Notes under the pieces: generated by a model
Databases searched by the model: none
Seen by the model: the letters and a program-made list of their open reading frames with translations, nothing else
Told to the model about the DNA's origin: nothing
Part shown: one piece after another, positions 35,101 through 44,879 of the stretch
Position numbering within the stretch: position 1 is the first letter of the stretch
Layout: every line of letters starts with the position of its first letter
Translations under genes and position numbers: made by a program
NCBI GenBank assembly: GCA_044432745.1
Contig: JAWXUH010000001.1
Location: forward strand, 1-64,000
Direction of reading: 5' to 3'
DNA from: CAKOSP01 sp044432745
Lineage (GTDB): Bacteria; Bacillota_I; Bacilli_A; RF39; UBA660
DNA: 64,000 bases

Positions 35101-37017
35101 TTATTGATTTTCTTCTGTATTTGTACTATTTGCATTGTTAAATTTAAATTCAAGTTCTCTACCTTCTTCTTCGCTTGAACTATGTAATACACCATTAAAA
35201 TCTGGTTTTTTCTCAAATTTAAATTCAAGTTCTCTTGCTTCAGTATATTGATCTTCTTTAATTTTAAATACGTTTTTCCATACATTTACAATATCACAAC
35301 TTGATGAGAACGGTGCTGGATCAGGTAAATCTAATTTTATTATCATTGGAATTTTAAATGCTGTTCCAAATCCTACACATGTTCCTGGTTGTAATGTTTT
35401 TTGTTTTCCTATAATATCTGATGACATTCCAGGAAGCATTTCTTCAATATATTTAAGATCCAGTGGATGTGTCATTTTGAAGATTAAGAAGTTTGATACC
35501 TGTGAAATAACTGTATCTGAAATTTCTACTGGACGCTGACTTATAATGTTTAATAATACACCATATTTTCTTCCTTCTTTAGCTATTCTTTCAAATATAT
35601 TATATCCTATCAAGAATACATCATTATCTTTTTGAACGTATCTATGTGCTTCTTCTAAGAATATGTGGAACGGTACTTGTGCTCTATCATCAGTAGTTTT
35701 ACCATATTCAAATAACATTCTAGAAATAATCTTAACTAATACTTTTGCTATTATATCGTCTACTTCTTCAAAGTTAATATTTATAATTTGATTTTTCTTT
35801 TCTCCAGTATGTATTAATGAATTTATATATCCTGGTAATGTCATACTTTCTTTTGTAAATACTGGTGCTATGTTACTTCTTATTATTGAATTTAATCTAA
35901 CTTTTAATATTATTGCTACATCATATAATGTTTCATTATGTAAGAATCCTCCACTTATTAATGTGAATTCTAATGCATTTTTAAATTCTATTAAATCGAA
36001 GTTAACATGTTTACTTATTTGCATGTCTTCAACTGAATCATCAATGAATCCTAGTATATAGTCAGTTACTAATACAGATTCACCAAATAATCCTCTTGAA
36101 TCTACTTCAAAACATTCACTGAATGTTCTTGTATATCCCATACCTGGTATAACTGTATCAAAATTAAATTCTAGTGTACTACAAACTTCTATAATTTTAA
36201 AAATTTCATTCTTTTTAGTTTCTGTTGTTTGACTAGAAAACATAACAGCTATTAAAGCTTTTGCTATTAAGTGATTTTTATATTTTAATGATTCTTTAGT
36301 TTCCTGTGCAAATATTCTTGCTAACTTAATTGTATTTTCTATAATTGTTATTTGTGAATGTGTCTCTACACTTAGTAATAATGTCCAGTCATCTACTGTC
36401 ATTAAATTAAGTGGTATTTTTAAATCAAAATCTGTTGCATCTGTGTGATTTGTTGTTATGAATTTATAACTATAATCTTTATTGTAATCACCTATTTTTG
36501 TAAATGCTGTTTTGTACTCTCCAAATGAATCGAATATGAAAACATTAGATCCTTGTGAAGATATTTTACTATTATAAAATATATTTTGAAATATTCTTGA
36601 TGTTCCGTATGATTTACCAGAACCTGAATTACCAAATATTGCAAGGTGATTTGCAAATAAATTATCTAATGCAGGACATATTTTAAATCCTTTGTATGTT
36701 GCATGATCACCTAATACTAGTGATTTACCATCATCTTGCCCTACTAATAGAGATAACTCTGTAGAATTTATAATTCTTATTTTACTAGATAAATAAGGTT
36801 TACTAAGTACCCCATTTAAATATCTATTATCTAGGAATTCTCCTAATAATCTAATTTTAATTATTGTTTTATCAAGCTCGAATATTTCTCCTAATATTCT
36901 TTGATTTTCATTTTCAAATATAACATGTATATTAAGCATATCTGCTGCAGCATCACTTGTACTTTTATTTTCAACGTATGCTTCATTTGCTCCCATGTAT
37001 AAAATTTTTCCAAACAT
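35101..37017 (-). CDS. HerA-like ATPase (DUF87, FtsK/HerA superfamily)
   Basis: A 638-residue hexameric-type ATPase. A beta-barrel (HAS-like) domain at about 1-110 precedes Walker A AIFGNSGSGKSYG. Walker B is FHIFLEEAHRY, followed by the arginine-rich AKEGRKYGV and the sensor motif IISQRP, all typical of HerA/DUF87 proteins that translocate DNA or proteins. The tail carries two copies of RELEFKF in acidic surroundings. ATG 37017 follows AGAGGATGG. No NurA nuclease or phage-defence partner lies beside it. Confidence 0.85.
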   Translation of the reverse strand: MFGKILYMGANEAYVENKSTSDAAADMLNIHVIFENENQRILGEIFELDKTIIKIRLLGEFLDNRYLNGVLSKPYLSSKIRIINSTELSLLVGQDDGKSLVLGDHATYKGFKICPALDNLFANHLAIFGNSGSGKSYGTSRIFQNIFYNSKISSQGSNVFIFDSFGEYKTAFTKIGDYNKDYSYKFITTNHTDATDFDLKIPLNLMTVDDWTLLLSVETHSQITIIENTIKLARIFAQETKESLKYKNHLIAKALIAVMFSSQTTETKKNEIFKIIEVCSTLEFNFDTVIPGMGYTRTFSECFEVDSRGLFGESVLVTDYILGFIDDSVEDMQISKHVNFDLIEFKNALEFTLISGGFLHNETLYDVAIILKVRLNSIIRSNIAPVFTKESMTLPGYINSLIHTGEKKNQIININFEEVDDIIAKVLVKIISRMLFEYGKTTDDRAQVPFHIFLEEAHRYVQKDNDVFLIGYNIFERIAKEGRKYGVLLNIISQRPVEISDTVISQVSNFLIFKMTHPLDLKYIEEMLPGMSSDIIGKQKTLQPGTCVGFGTAFKIPMIIKLDLPDPAPFSSSCDIVNVWKNVFKIKEDQYTEARELEFKFEKKPDFNGVLHSSSEEEGRELEFKFNNANSTNTEENQ

Positions 37018-37154
37018 TTTTACCATCCTCTTTACTATACACAGTTTATCACAAATATGAATCTTATTCAATAAAAAAAATTTAAAATACTAAACTAATT
37101 TTCAATAAATGATATTAGTTTTTCTTTTAAATTATTTTAATTTTTATTTAATTA

Positions 37155-38942
37155 CTACTCTTCTTTTTCTTTTGTGTTTGTTTTATCAAACCAATTTTCT
37201 AAATGTTTTTTAAGTTCTATTGCTGTATCTTTTGGTAATATTTCACATAATTCTTCGATTGTAGCTTCGTTTATTTTTTTAATACTTCCATATTTTTTTA
37301 ATAACTTTTCTTTTCTTACAATACCTACATTATTAACACCGTCTAATATACTTTCAATAGCACCTTTAGATCTTATTTTTTTGTGATAATTTATAGCATA
37401 TCTATGTACTTCATCTTGTATTCTTGTTAGATAAAAGAATACATTTTTTTCTTCTTTTAAATCAATTTCTTCTAAAGTATCCCCATCTATCAATGCCTTG
37501 GTAGAATGTTTTTCATCTTTTTTAAGTCCTATTACTTTTATTTTAAGATTTAAATCTTCTAATACACTTCTAGCTGCATTGATTTGATTAATTGCGCCAT
37601 CAACTATTATTAAACTAGGTATCTCAAGTTTATCTACTAGTACTCTATAATACCTTCTATAAATTACTTCTTTCATCATATTGTAGTCATCGTTTTTGTC
37701 TAAACTTATTTTATATTTTCTATATTCATTTTTTTCTGGTTTACCATTTATAAATACTACCATTGCACTTACTGAGTAAGAACCAAATAAATTTGAGTTA
37801 TCAAATGCATCTATTCGGTGTATAGGTATATTTAATAATTCAGATAATCTATTATTAGCGCCTACAATTTTTTCCTCCTTTGTATATAAGAGTTTAATTT
37901 CATTTGTTAAATTTATTTTAGCGTTTTCTATAGTCATATCAACTAATTTCTTTTTTTGTCCCTTGATGGGTGTTATTATTTTTGTATTCAATATTTCACT
38001 TATTACATCGTTAGATATATTATTTTGTACTAATATTTCTCTTGGTATTTCATGATTTTCATAAAAAGTTAATAAATATCTTGATATTTCATCTTCTAAT
38101 GACGTTATAACATATATTATATTTGAATTATCTCCTACTATTTTTCCATTTCTTATAAATAAAATATGTATAGCAACTACTCCATTTTCATAATAGTAAC
38201 CTATGATATCTCTATTTATTAAATCACTTAATTCTACTTTTTGTTTAGTTGTAATTATATCTATATAATCAAGTTCACTTTTTAAATCTTGTGCTACTTC
38301 ATAATTTAATTGTTCACTATAATAATCTATTTTTGATAATATTTTATCTCTAAGTACTTTATCATTTCCTCTTAAAAAAGATAAAATTTCACTTTCCATA
38401 TTATTTGTTTTTTCTTGGTCTATTTGTTTTACGCAGTAACCTAAACATTCATCAATATGATAGTATAAACAAACTTCCTTAGGCATGTAATTACATTTTT
38501 TTAATGGATATATTCTATTAAGTAAATTTACAATTCTTCTAGCAGCATATGCATTTGGGTAAGGCCCAAATATATATTTATCACTACTTTTTTTAATTTT
38601 TAAATATCTAGATACTTTTAAAGATGGATATGGATATTTATTATATTCAATGTATGGATACGATTTATCATCTTTTAGTAATATATTGTATTTAGGATTA
38701 TATTTTTTTATTAAATTTAATTCCAGTATAAAAGCTTCAAGTTCACTTGAAGTTACTATGTATTTAAAATCTACTATTTCACTTACTAATAATTGTGTTT
38801 TACCTGTTACAGTACCTTTAAAATAACTATTAACTCTTTTTTTTAAATTCTTTGCCTTACCAACGTATATAATTATTCCATTTTTATCAATCATTTGATA
38901 TGATCCTGGTTTATCTGGTATTAATAATAATTTTTCCTTCAT
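37155..38942 (-). CDS. uvrC: Excinuclease ABC subunit C
   Basis: A 595-residue nuclease of nucleotide excision repair. The GIY-YIG domain is at the N terminus (PGSYQMIDKNGIIIYVGKAK), a UVR region near residue 200, an RNase H-like endonuclease with RIDAFDNSN, and two helix-hairpin-helix motifs at the end. There is no ribosome site: a TATAAT box ends seven bases before the ATG, so the mRNA may be leaderless. Confidence 0.95.
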   Translation of the reverse strand: MKEKLLLIPDKPGSYQMIDKNGIIIYVGKAKNLKKRVNSYFKGTVTGKTQLLVSEIVDFKYIVTSSELEAFILELNLIKKYNPKYNILLKDDKSYPYIEYNKYPYPSLKVSRYLKIKKSSDKYIFGPYPNAYAARRIVNLLNRIYPLKKCNYMPKEVCLYYHIDECLGYCVKQIDQEKTNNMESEILSFLRGNDKVLRDKILSKIDYYSEQLNYEVAQDLKSELDYIDIITTKQKVELSDLINRDIIGYYYENGVVAIHILFIRNGKIVGDNSNIIYVITSLEDEISRYLLTFYENHEIPREILVQNNISNDVISEILNTKIITPIKGQKKKLVDMTIENAKINLTNEIKLLYTKEEKIVGANNRLSELLNIPIHRIDAFDNSNLFGSYSVSAMVVFINGKPEKNEYRKYKISLDKNDDYNMMKEVIYRRYYRVLVDKLEIPSLIIVDGAINQINAARSVLEDLNLKIKVIGLKKDEKHSTKALIDGDTLEEIDLKEEKNVFFYLTRIQDEVHRYAINYHKKIRSKGAIESILDGVNNVGIVRKEKLLKKYGSIKKINEATIEELCEILPKDTAIELKKHLENWFDKTNTKEKEE

Positions 38943-38949
38943 GTGTTAT

Positions 38950-38985
38950 ATTATACTACAAAAATATTGAAAAATAAGATATAAT
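38950..38985. promoter_or_regulatory. Divergent near-leaderless promoters for uvrC and the IMPACT-family gene
   Basis: On the minus strand TATAAT lies at 38955-38950, seven bases from the uvrC ATG. On the plus strand TATAAT lies at 38980-38985, twelve bases from ATG 38998. Neither gene has a Shine-Dalgarno sequence. Confidence 0.6.
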
Positions 38986-38997
38986 ATAAATGATTTT

Positions 38998-39351
38998 ATG
39001 AAATTATTAAATAAAGTGACTATAGAAGTCAAAAAATCTAAATTTATTGCTTATGCATATGAAGTTACAGATAAAGCTGAAGTTCAAATTCTTTTTGATA
39101 CTTTGAAAAAAGAACATAAAAAAGCTAGACATATTCCATATGCTGTTAAAATAGATAATTATGTAAAGAAAAGTGATGATAAAGAACCACAAAATTCTTC
39201 TGGTCTTCCAATTTACAATATTATTGATAAAAACGATTTGAATAATATTGTTATTTTTGTTGTGCGTTTCTTTGGAGGTATTAAACTTGGTGTTGGTGGT
39301 CTTCATAGAGCATATGGTAATGCAGCTAAAGAAGTTATAGTAAAAAAATAA
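38998..39351 (+). CDS. IMPACT / YigZ family protein, single-domain
   Basis: A 117-residue protein with the N-terminal UPF0029 domain: KKSKFIAYAY, KARHIPYAVKI, KEPQNSSGLPI and the signature FVVRFFGGIKLGVGGLHRAYG. Usual members are about 200 residues with a ferredoxin-like C-terminal domain, which is missing here. Translation regulation is proposed for the family. There is no ribosome site, only a promoter next to the ATG. Confidence 0.85.
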   Translation: MKLLNKVTIEVKKSKFIAYAYEVTDKAEVQILFDTLKKEHKKARHIPYAVKIDNYVKKSDDKEPQNSSGLPIYNIIDKNDLNNIVIFVVRFFGGIKLGVGGLHRAYGNAAKEVIVKK

Positions 39352-39355
39352 TTAT

Positions 39356-39598
39356 TTAAAACATTTTATCCATATTATTTGGAACTTCATCTTTCAGTAT
39401 TTTATTAACTATTTTATCTGATTGTTCGTCAGTTACATTTTTTCCTGTTGCTTTAGATAATGTTTGTATTATGTCTTTTAATGTCCTTTCATCTTTCATA
39501 TTTCCGTTTTGCAATTTATCTGCGAGTGATAATATTGTATTCTTATCTACGTTTGTTTTTCTTTCTATTTTTTTAAATAAATTATCATCTAATTTCAA
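39356..39598 (-). CDS. Stage VI sporulation protein F-like
   Basis: An 80-residue soluble protein. The pattern FKKIERKTNVDKNTILSLA, MKDERTL and a KNVTDEQSDKIVNKIL helix ending with a VPNN turn fits the short SpoVIF family of spore-formers. AGGAGGAAT precedes the ATG. It converges with the IMPACT gene with four bases between stops. Confidence 0.7.
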   Translation of the reverse strand: MKLDDNLFKKIERKTNVDKNTILSLADKLQNGNMKDERTLKDIIQTLSKATGKNVTDEQSDKIVNKILKDEVPNNMDKMF

Positions 39599-39671
39599 AA
39601 TTATTCCTCCTAAAATTAATATATGTTTAACTATAAATCTATGTTACAATATATATAAAGGAGTTTAAATT

Positions 39672-39950
39672 ATGTATAATAAATTAGACAAAGAAGAAAA
39701 AATAAAAGCTAAAGAAAAGTTCTTTTCTACTGATCAAGGATTAATAATAAAAAAATCATTTAAACGCTTATTTTTCTTTATAACTATATTAATTTTATAT
39801 TCTATATCTTTATATTTTTTTGGTGATGGTCAAACTTATGAAAAATATATTATTGTATTTTGTATTATTAGTTGTTTTTGTATAATATTTTCTATGTGCA
39901 ATATTTATAAAAAATCTATTAATACTTTTCTTGACAATAAAAAGAAATAA
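39672..39950 (+). CDS. Small membrane protein, unknown
   Basis: A 92-residue protein with a charged N terminus (about 30 residues), two membrane helices and a Lys-rich tail. AAGGAG lies before ATG 39672 and TACAAT serves as a possible -10. No family is recognised. It converges with the ABC permease gene. Confidence 0.6.
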   Translation: MYNKLDKEEKIKAKEKFFSTDQGLIIKKSFKRLFFFITILILYSISLYFFGDGQTYEKYIIVFCIISCFCIIFSMCNIYKKSINTFLDNKKK

Positions 39951-39980
39951 ATCTTATTGAGTTAGGATATATTTCTTTTT
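39939..39980. terminator. Bidirectional terminator
   Basis: AAAAAGAAAT (39939-39948) and ATTTCTTTTT (39971-39980) pair around a 22-base loop and hold the stop codons of both converging genes. Confidence 0.5.
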
Positions 39981-41273
39981 AAATGTTCTAATAATTACGC
40001 TATATAGCAATATTAGATGTGTAATATATATACATAATGAGTATTTTAGAGTAATAATAGATAATTGATTTTTTGATCCATATAAATATGTACTGAAGTC
40101 CCAGTTTAGTGTTAATAAAAATTTTAAACTTTCTATCTCATTTATAATTATTTGTTGATTTATTATTTGACTTACCATAAATATAATCAACGTTATACAT
40201 AAGGATAAAGCAGTATTAGGTACAAATATTGTTATTAATATAGATATTAATGCTAATATAATTATCACTGGCGTAAAAGCAATTAATAATTTAAATAAAT
40301 ATATAATTATGTAATCTTTTTCTAATAATAATGTACTTTCGTTAATCTTAACTACTGGTATTGCTAAGTCTCTAAAACTATATAAACTTCCAGCTATAAT
40401 TGTGTTTATAAAAATTAATAGTATAGTAGTAAGTAAAGATATTATAATTATAGTTAATATCTTTGTAAATAATATTTCTTCTCTCTTAAAAGGAGATGTT
40501 AATGTATTTTTTATTGTACCTGATTTAAATTCTGTTCCTAATATAGTAGATGATATAACTAATATAAATATTAATATATATTGAATATAATAGTCATAGA
40601 ACAACTCTAAATTAGCTTTAGCATTATCTGTATTAAATATATCTGTTTCGTTAAATATAGCATAGTTATTTAATGTTAATTCGTTTTCTAAATACGTATT
40701 GTTATCAAATAATATTTCATATTTCATATTTAAACTATTTTCTATTGCATCCATAACGTAATCTTCTATATTAGTTATGTTATTTTTCCAATAATTTAAT
40801 AAATACAATTCATATTCTAAATACTCTTTCTTAGTAGTGCTAACTTTTGTATAATTTATCGTATTTAATAGTAACTCTATTTTCTTATCAAGGTATACAT
40901 TATATAAATTATTTTCTATATTGTAATTAATTTCATTTAATAAGTTTTCATTAATTGCATATAAATAATATTCATATATTTCATTATAATATATTTCTAA
41001 ATAATCTTTTACCCAGTAAGAATCATTGCCTACCTTACCATTTAAAATAAATAATTCTGTTAGTATTAATTCTACGTTACTGTCTTCATTAGATAATTGA
41101 TCTTCTAAATAATTTATTTCTTCATCATAATTATTTGGTATGTGCGTATTATTTAATTTATCAAAATACGTTATTGATATCATTAATATAGTCATGCATA
41201 TTAAAAATATATATAACGTTTTTCCTTTAAGTACCTTATATATTTCATGTTTAAGTAACCTACTCAATTTCAT
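39954..41273 (-). CDS. ABC-2 type permease with large extracytoplasmic loop
   Basis: A 439-residue membrane protein. One helix near residue 20 is followed by an acidic external loop of about 180 residues and five more helices. The layout resembles permeases that protect against or export membrane-active peptides. AGGAGG sits only two bases before ATG 41273 but eight before an in-frame TTG at 41267, which may be the true start. It overlaps the ATPase gene. Confidence 0.8.
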   Translation of the reverse strand: MKLSRLLKHEIYKVLKGKTLYIFLICMTILMISITYFDKLNNTHIPNNYDEEINYLEDQLSNEDSNVELILTELFILNGKVGNDSYWVKDYLEIYYNEIYEYYLYAINENLLNEINYNIENNLYNVYLDKKIELLLNTINYTKVSTTKKEYLEYELYLLNYWKNNITNIEDYVMDAIENSLNMKYEILFDNNTYLENELTLNNYAIFNETDIFNTDNAKANLELFYDYYIQYILIFILVISSTILGTEFKSGTIKNTLTSPFKREEILFTKILTIIIISLLTTILLIFINTIIAGSLYSFRDLAIPVVKINESTLLLEKDYIIIYLFKLLIAFTPVIIILALISILITIFVPNTALSLCITLIIFMVSQIINQQIIINEIESLKFLLTLNWDFSTYLYGSKNQLSIITLKYSLCIYITHLILLYSVIIRTFKKKYILTQ

Positions 41274-42138
41274 TACCTCCTGCTAAATTCATAAATATTT
41301 CTTCTAATGTTTCTGTATTTTCTTTTATAGAATATATTTTAATTTTTTGTAATATTAATTTTTTTATTATTTTATTTATATCTTCTTTTTCTACTTCAAT
41401 GATAAATGTTTTTCTTGTTTTTTTAATAATATTATCTAATTTAATATTCATTGTATTTGAAACTTCAAATTTAAATGTTTTCTTCTTTTTAATGTACGAA
41501 TAATCTAGTTGTTTTCCTTTAGATAATAGTAAGTATTTATTACATATCGTGTCTAATTCATTTAGATTGTGACTAGATATTATTATACCTATTTTTTCTT
41601 TTGATAGATCTAATAATATATTTCTTAATTCAATTATAGCTTCAGGATCTAATCCATTTGTAGGCTCATCTAATATAATTAGATTAGGTTTATTTATTAA
41701 TACTTTAGCTAATCCTAATCTTTGTTTCATTCCTAAAGAATACTTTGATACTTTTTCATGTATAACTTTCTTTAAACCTAGTCTATCTATTATTAATTCA
41801 ATATTTTCTCTATCTTCTTTTTTATACAAATTGGATATTAGCATCAAATTTGTATAACCTGTTAAATTTAAATGAAAATCTGGATTTTCTACTATCGCAC
41901 CTACTCTATGTATTGCTGCTTTAAAATCTTTTTTAACATTATGCCCATTAATATCTATAGATCCTTTTGTACTTTCTCCTAAACCTAAAATTATTTTTAT
42001 TAATGTGGTCTTACCTGCTCCATTTGGTCCTATTAAAGCTAGAATATCTGTTTCTTCTATTTTAAATGATATATCATCTAAGACCTTTTTCTTTTTAAAA
42101 CATTTTGTTACGTTACTACATTTTAATATAGTTTTCAT
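41260..42138 (-). CDS. ABC transporter ATP-binding protein
   Basis: A 292-residue ATPase with Walker A GPNGAGKTTLI, signature YSLGMKQRLGLAK, Walker B LIILDEPTNGLDPEA and switch SSHNL. It is the partner of the large-loop permease downstream. The start at 42138 has GCGAGG upstream, while an earlier in-frame ATG lacks a site. The C-terminal 90 residues are a regulatory or dimer domain. Substrate unknown. Confidence 0.92.
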   Translation of the reverse strand: MKTILKCSNVTKCFKKKKVLDDISFKIEETDILALIGPNGAGKTTLIKIILGLGESTKGSIDINGHNVKKDFKAAIHRVGAIVENPDFHLNLTGYTNLMLISNLYKKEDRENIELIIDRLGLKKVIHEKVSKYSLGMKQRLGLAKVLINKPNLIILDEPTNGLDPEAIIELRNILLDLSKEKIGIIISSHNLNELDTICNKYLLLSKGKQLDYSYIKKKKTFKFEVSNTMNIKLDNIIKKTRKTFIIEVEKEDINKIIKKLILQKIKIYSIKENTETLEEIFMNLAGGNEIE

Positions 42139-42275
42139 ATAATTGCCTCGCTTTTTTAATAACATAAATAATATACATAAAAATATGTATTTAAATCAAA
42201 TTACCAAAATTAATAATTGGAATATAATAGTAATTTAGGTATTACAAATTTACTTATTTTTTATACTTTTCGTCA

Positions 42276-42308
42276 TAAAAAAATACCAAATTTTAATTTT
42301 GGTATTTT
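42276..42308 (-). terminator. Terminator of alaS operon
   Basis: On the minus strand ATACCAAA and TTTGGTAT form a stem followed by six T residues. Confidence 0.8.
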
Positions 42309-42317
42309 ATTAATTAT

Positions 42318-44093
42318 TTATATTAATTTAGCTTTGATTCTTCTTACACCTGATGATGAACTTTCTTCTTTCATTATTACGAATTCTCCAAGTTCACTTG
42401 TGTTTTCAACATGTGGTCCACCACATATTTCTTTAGAATATTTTCCTATTGTATAAACTTTTACTAATGAAGTATACTTACTATCAAAAATCCCTATTGC
42501 TCCTGATTTTTTAGCAGCTTCTAGTTCCATTTCTTCTAATTGTACTTCAGTATTTGTTTTTATTATTTCATTTACTCTTTTTGTTATTATTTCTTTTTCT
42601 TCATCAGTCATTTTATGATCTAAATTAAAATCAAATCTAATTCTCTCAGCGTTTATATTACATCCTTTTTGTATTACATCATCTCCGAATAATTCTTTTA
42701 ATGATGCTAATAAAATATGTGCTAGCGTGTGATATTTAACTGAATCATATGATTGGTCAGATAAACCACCTTTAGCTGCTCCACTTTCTATTGTTTTTGA
42801 TTTTTCTTGATGATTTTTAAACTCTTGTGCAAATCCTTCTACATCTACTTCTAAATTGTTTTCTTTTGCAAGTTCTATTGTTATTTCTAGTGGAAATCCA
42901 AAAGTATCAAATAATTTAAATGCTTCTTTTGCATTTAATACTTTTTCTGTATTCTTAATTACTTTATAGAAATGTTTTTCTCCATCTCTTAAAGTTTTTG
43001 AAAATTTAGTAGCTTCTTTTGCCATTTCAGTTATTATAAACTCTTCGTTTCTCTTTAATTCTGGATATTCAGAACCATAGTTTTCAATTACTAATTTAAT
43101 TAATTTCTCTAATTCTGTACTTTCAATATTTAAAGTTCTAAGCGATCTTAATGTTCTTCTTATTAATCTTCTTAATACATATCCTGCTTCAGTATTAGAT
43201 GGTACTATCTTCTTATCATCACCTAATATAAATGTAGCTGATCTTATATGATCCATTATAATTCTATAATCTTTTTTGTTATCATCATATTTTGTATTTG
43301 ATAATTTTTCTATTTCTTTTTTAATTTTATTAAATTCTTCAAAATCATATACAGATTCTATATTATTTAAAACGCATACAGTTCTCTCAAGTCCCATACC
43401 TGTGTCTACATTTTTTTGCTCTAATGGTGTTAATGTACCATCTTCACTTTTATAATATTGCATGAATACATCATTCCATATTTCTAAGTATTTACCACAT
43501 GAACATGATGGATCACATTCTGCGCTACATGCTTCTTTACCTGTATCGTAATACATTTCACTACATGGCCCACATGGTCCTATTCCTGAACCTAATATCC
43601 AAAAGTTGTCATCTTTTCCTAAATAGAAAATATGATCTTCTGGTACTCCTAAACTTTTCCATATATCAGCAGATTCTGTATCTTTTGGAATATTATCATC
43701 ACCTTTAAAACAAGTAAAAAATAATTTTTCTTTTGGTATATTTAAATACTCTTCACTTGTTAAAAATTCATAACTATATTTAATAGCATCTTCTTTAAAA
43801 TACTCTCCTAAACTCCAGTTTCCAAGCATTTCAAAAAATGTTAAATGTGATGAATCTCCTACTGAATCAATGTCACTTGTTCTAATACATTTTTGTACGT
43901 TAGTTAATCTTTTTCCATTTGGATGAGATTCACCTAATAAAAATGGTACTAATGGATGCATCCCTGCAGTTGTAAATAGTACTGTAGGATCATTTTCTGG
44001 TATTAATGATCCTGATTCAATTCTACTATGTTGTTTACTTTCAAAGAAACTTATATATAAATCTCTTAATTCTTCTGTATTTAATTTTCTCAT
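42318..44093 (-). CDS. alaS: Alanine-tRNA ligase, short form lacking C-Ala domain
   Basis: A 591-residue class II synthetase. The catalytic core is complete with TTAGMHPLVPF, FFEMLGNWSLG and the helical tRNA-binding region. The editing domain keeps its zinc-type ligands, YHTLAH and CGGPHV. The protein stops at GVRRIKAKLI, whereas usual bacterial AlaRS continues for about 280 residues with an oligomerisation and C-Ala domain. A terminator follows, so this is a natural end, not a frameshift. It overlaps the upstream kinase gene by four bases and shares its T-box. Confidence 0.95.
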   Translation of the reverse strand: MRKLNTEELRDLYISFFESKQHSRIESGSLIPENDPTVLFTTAGMHPLVPFLLGESHPNGKRLTNVQKCIRTSDIDSVGDSSHLTFFEMLGNWSLGEYFKEDAIKYSYEFLTSEEYLNIPKEKLFFTCFKGDDNIPKDTESADIWKSLGVPEDHIFYLGKDDNFWILGSGIGPCGPCSEMYYDTGKEACSAECDPSCSCGKYLEIWNDVFMQYYKSEDGTLTPLEQKNVDTGMGLERTVCVLNNIESVYDFEEFNKIKKEIEKLSNTKYDDNKKDYRIIMDHIRSATFILGDDKKIVPSNTEAGYVLRRLIRRTLRSLRTLNIESTELEKLIKLVIENYGSEYPELKRNEEFIITEMAKEATKFSKTLRDGEKHFYKVIKNTEKVLNAKEAFKLFDTFGFPLEITIELAKENNLEVDVEGFAQEFKNHQEKSKTIESGAAKGGLSDQSYDSVKYHTLAHILLASLKELFGDDVIQKGCNINAERIRFDFNLDHKMTDEEKEIITKRVNEIIKTNTEVQLEEMELEAAKKSGAIGIFDSKYTSLVKVYTIGKYSKEICGGPHVENTSELGEFVIMKEESSSSGVRRIKAKLI

Positions 44094-44614
44094 TTTACTT
44101 CCTCTAATATTTTGAATACTTTATCTTTTAAAGTATCTATGTTATCGTTTATTAATATATAGTCAAACCCTTCGAAATTTTCAAGTGCTATTTCTGTTAT
44201 GTCTATTTGTTCTTCTACACTTAACTCATTAGCTTTAAATTGATTTTCTACATTTATTGATATAACATCATCAAAATAATTTTGAAAAGTTTCAATTTCA
44301 TTTGGTAATTTAACATCTGCTATTATTACGTTATCTACAAAATTTTCATAAATTGCTATATCTTGCATCATATTATTTACTAAATAATCACTATTTATTT
44401 CTCTTATTTTAGCCCCTATTTCCTGGAAATCTTTCATAACTTTTGTAAGTTCATTTCCATTCCATTCTGTTAGTTCTTTTACAAATTTCTCAATGTTTTT
44501 CTCAAAATTAGTTATTGCGCATTTTTTATAATTATATACATAATACTCCTTAATTAATTTTGCAACCTCATTTTTTCCACTTGACGTTTTTCCTGATAAT
44601 AAGAATATTTTCAT
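44090..44614 (-). CDS. P-loop nucleotide kinase-like protein
   Basis: A 174-residue protein with an N-terminal P-loop LLSGKTSSGKNEVAKL and a later VIIADVKLPNE strand, in the layout of deoxynucleoside monophosphate or phosphomevalonate-type kinases. The substrate is not identifiable. The start at 44614 follows AAAGGTGG. It is the first gene after the alanine T-box and overlaps alaS, so its level follows alanyl-tRNA charging, which suggests a link to translation or amino-acid supply. Confidence 0.7.
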   Translation of the reverse strand: MKIFLLSGKTSSGKNEVAKLIKEYYVYNYKKCAITNFEKNIEKFVKELTEWNGNELTKVMKDFQEIGAKIREINSDYLVNNMMQDIAIYENFVDNVIIADVKLPNEIETFQNYFDDVISINVENQFKANELSVEEQIDITEIALENFEGFDYILINDNIDTLKDKVFKILEEVK

Positions 44615-44634
44615 AATATCCACCTTTCTTTAAT

Positions 44635-44817
44635 AAAAAAAAGAATCGCACACAAAGGAGTGCGTTAGCACGGTACCATCCTTTTATTTTCTTTATTCCT
44701 TTAACGACTTTGGCCGATTAATCAAAAAAAGTAGCTAGATATATTTTGCATACTAATTTCCACCAAACATTAGCTCTCTATAAATTAAAACATGTCATTT
44801 CTTTTTTTATCGATTAC
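44635..44817 (-). promoter_or_regulatory. T-box riboswitch, alanine-specific
   Basis: The minus-strand leader holds the T-box AGGATGGTACCGTGC (44682-44668), close to the consensus AGGGUGGNACCGCG. Upstream, stem I shows AGAGAG and GGTGG elements, and the specifier loop carries GCA (44749-44747), an alanine codon, followed by A. A terminator stem CGCAC/GTGCG with eight U ends the leader. A -10 like box lies at 44829-44824. Uncharged tRNA-Ala would allow read-through into the kinase and alaS. Confidence 0.9.
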
Positions 44818-44879
44818 TTATTAAATATATCATATTACTAGGCTCTATTCAATAGATTTTTTTAAATTTATATTATTTT

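Noticed and set aside
35076..35285. Minus-strand 69-residue frame in another register over the HerA-like tail
   Set aside because: It overlaps the real frame, is low-complexity and lacks a start signal.
35101..37017. HerA-based phage defence system (HerA with Sir2, DUF4297 or NurA)
   Set aside because: The neighbours are uvrC, a membrane protein and a PLC-like protein; no known defence partner is adjacent.
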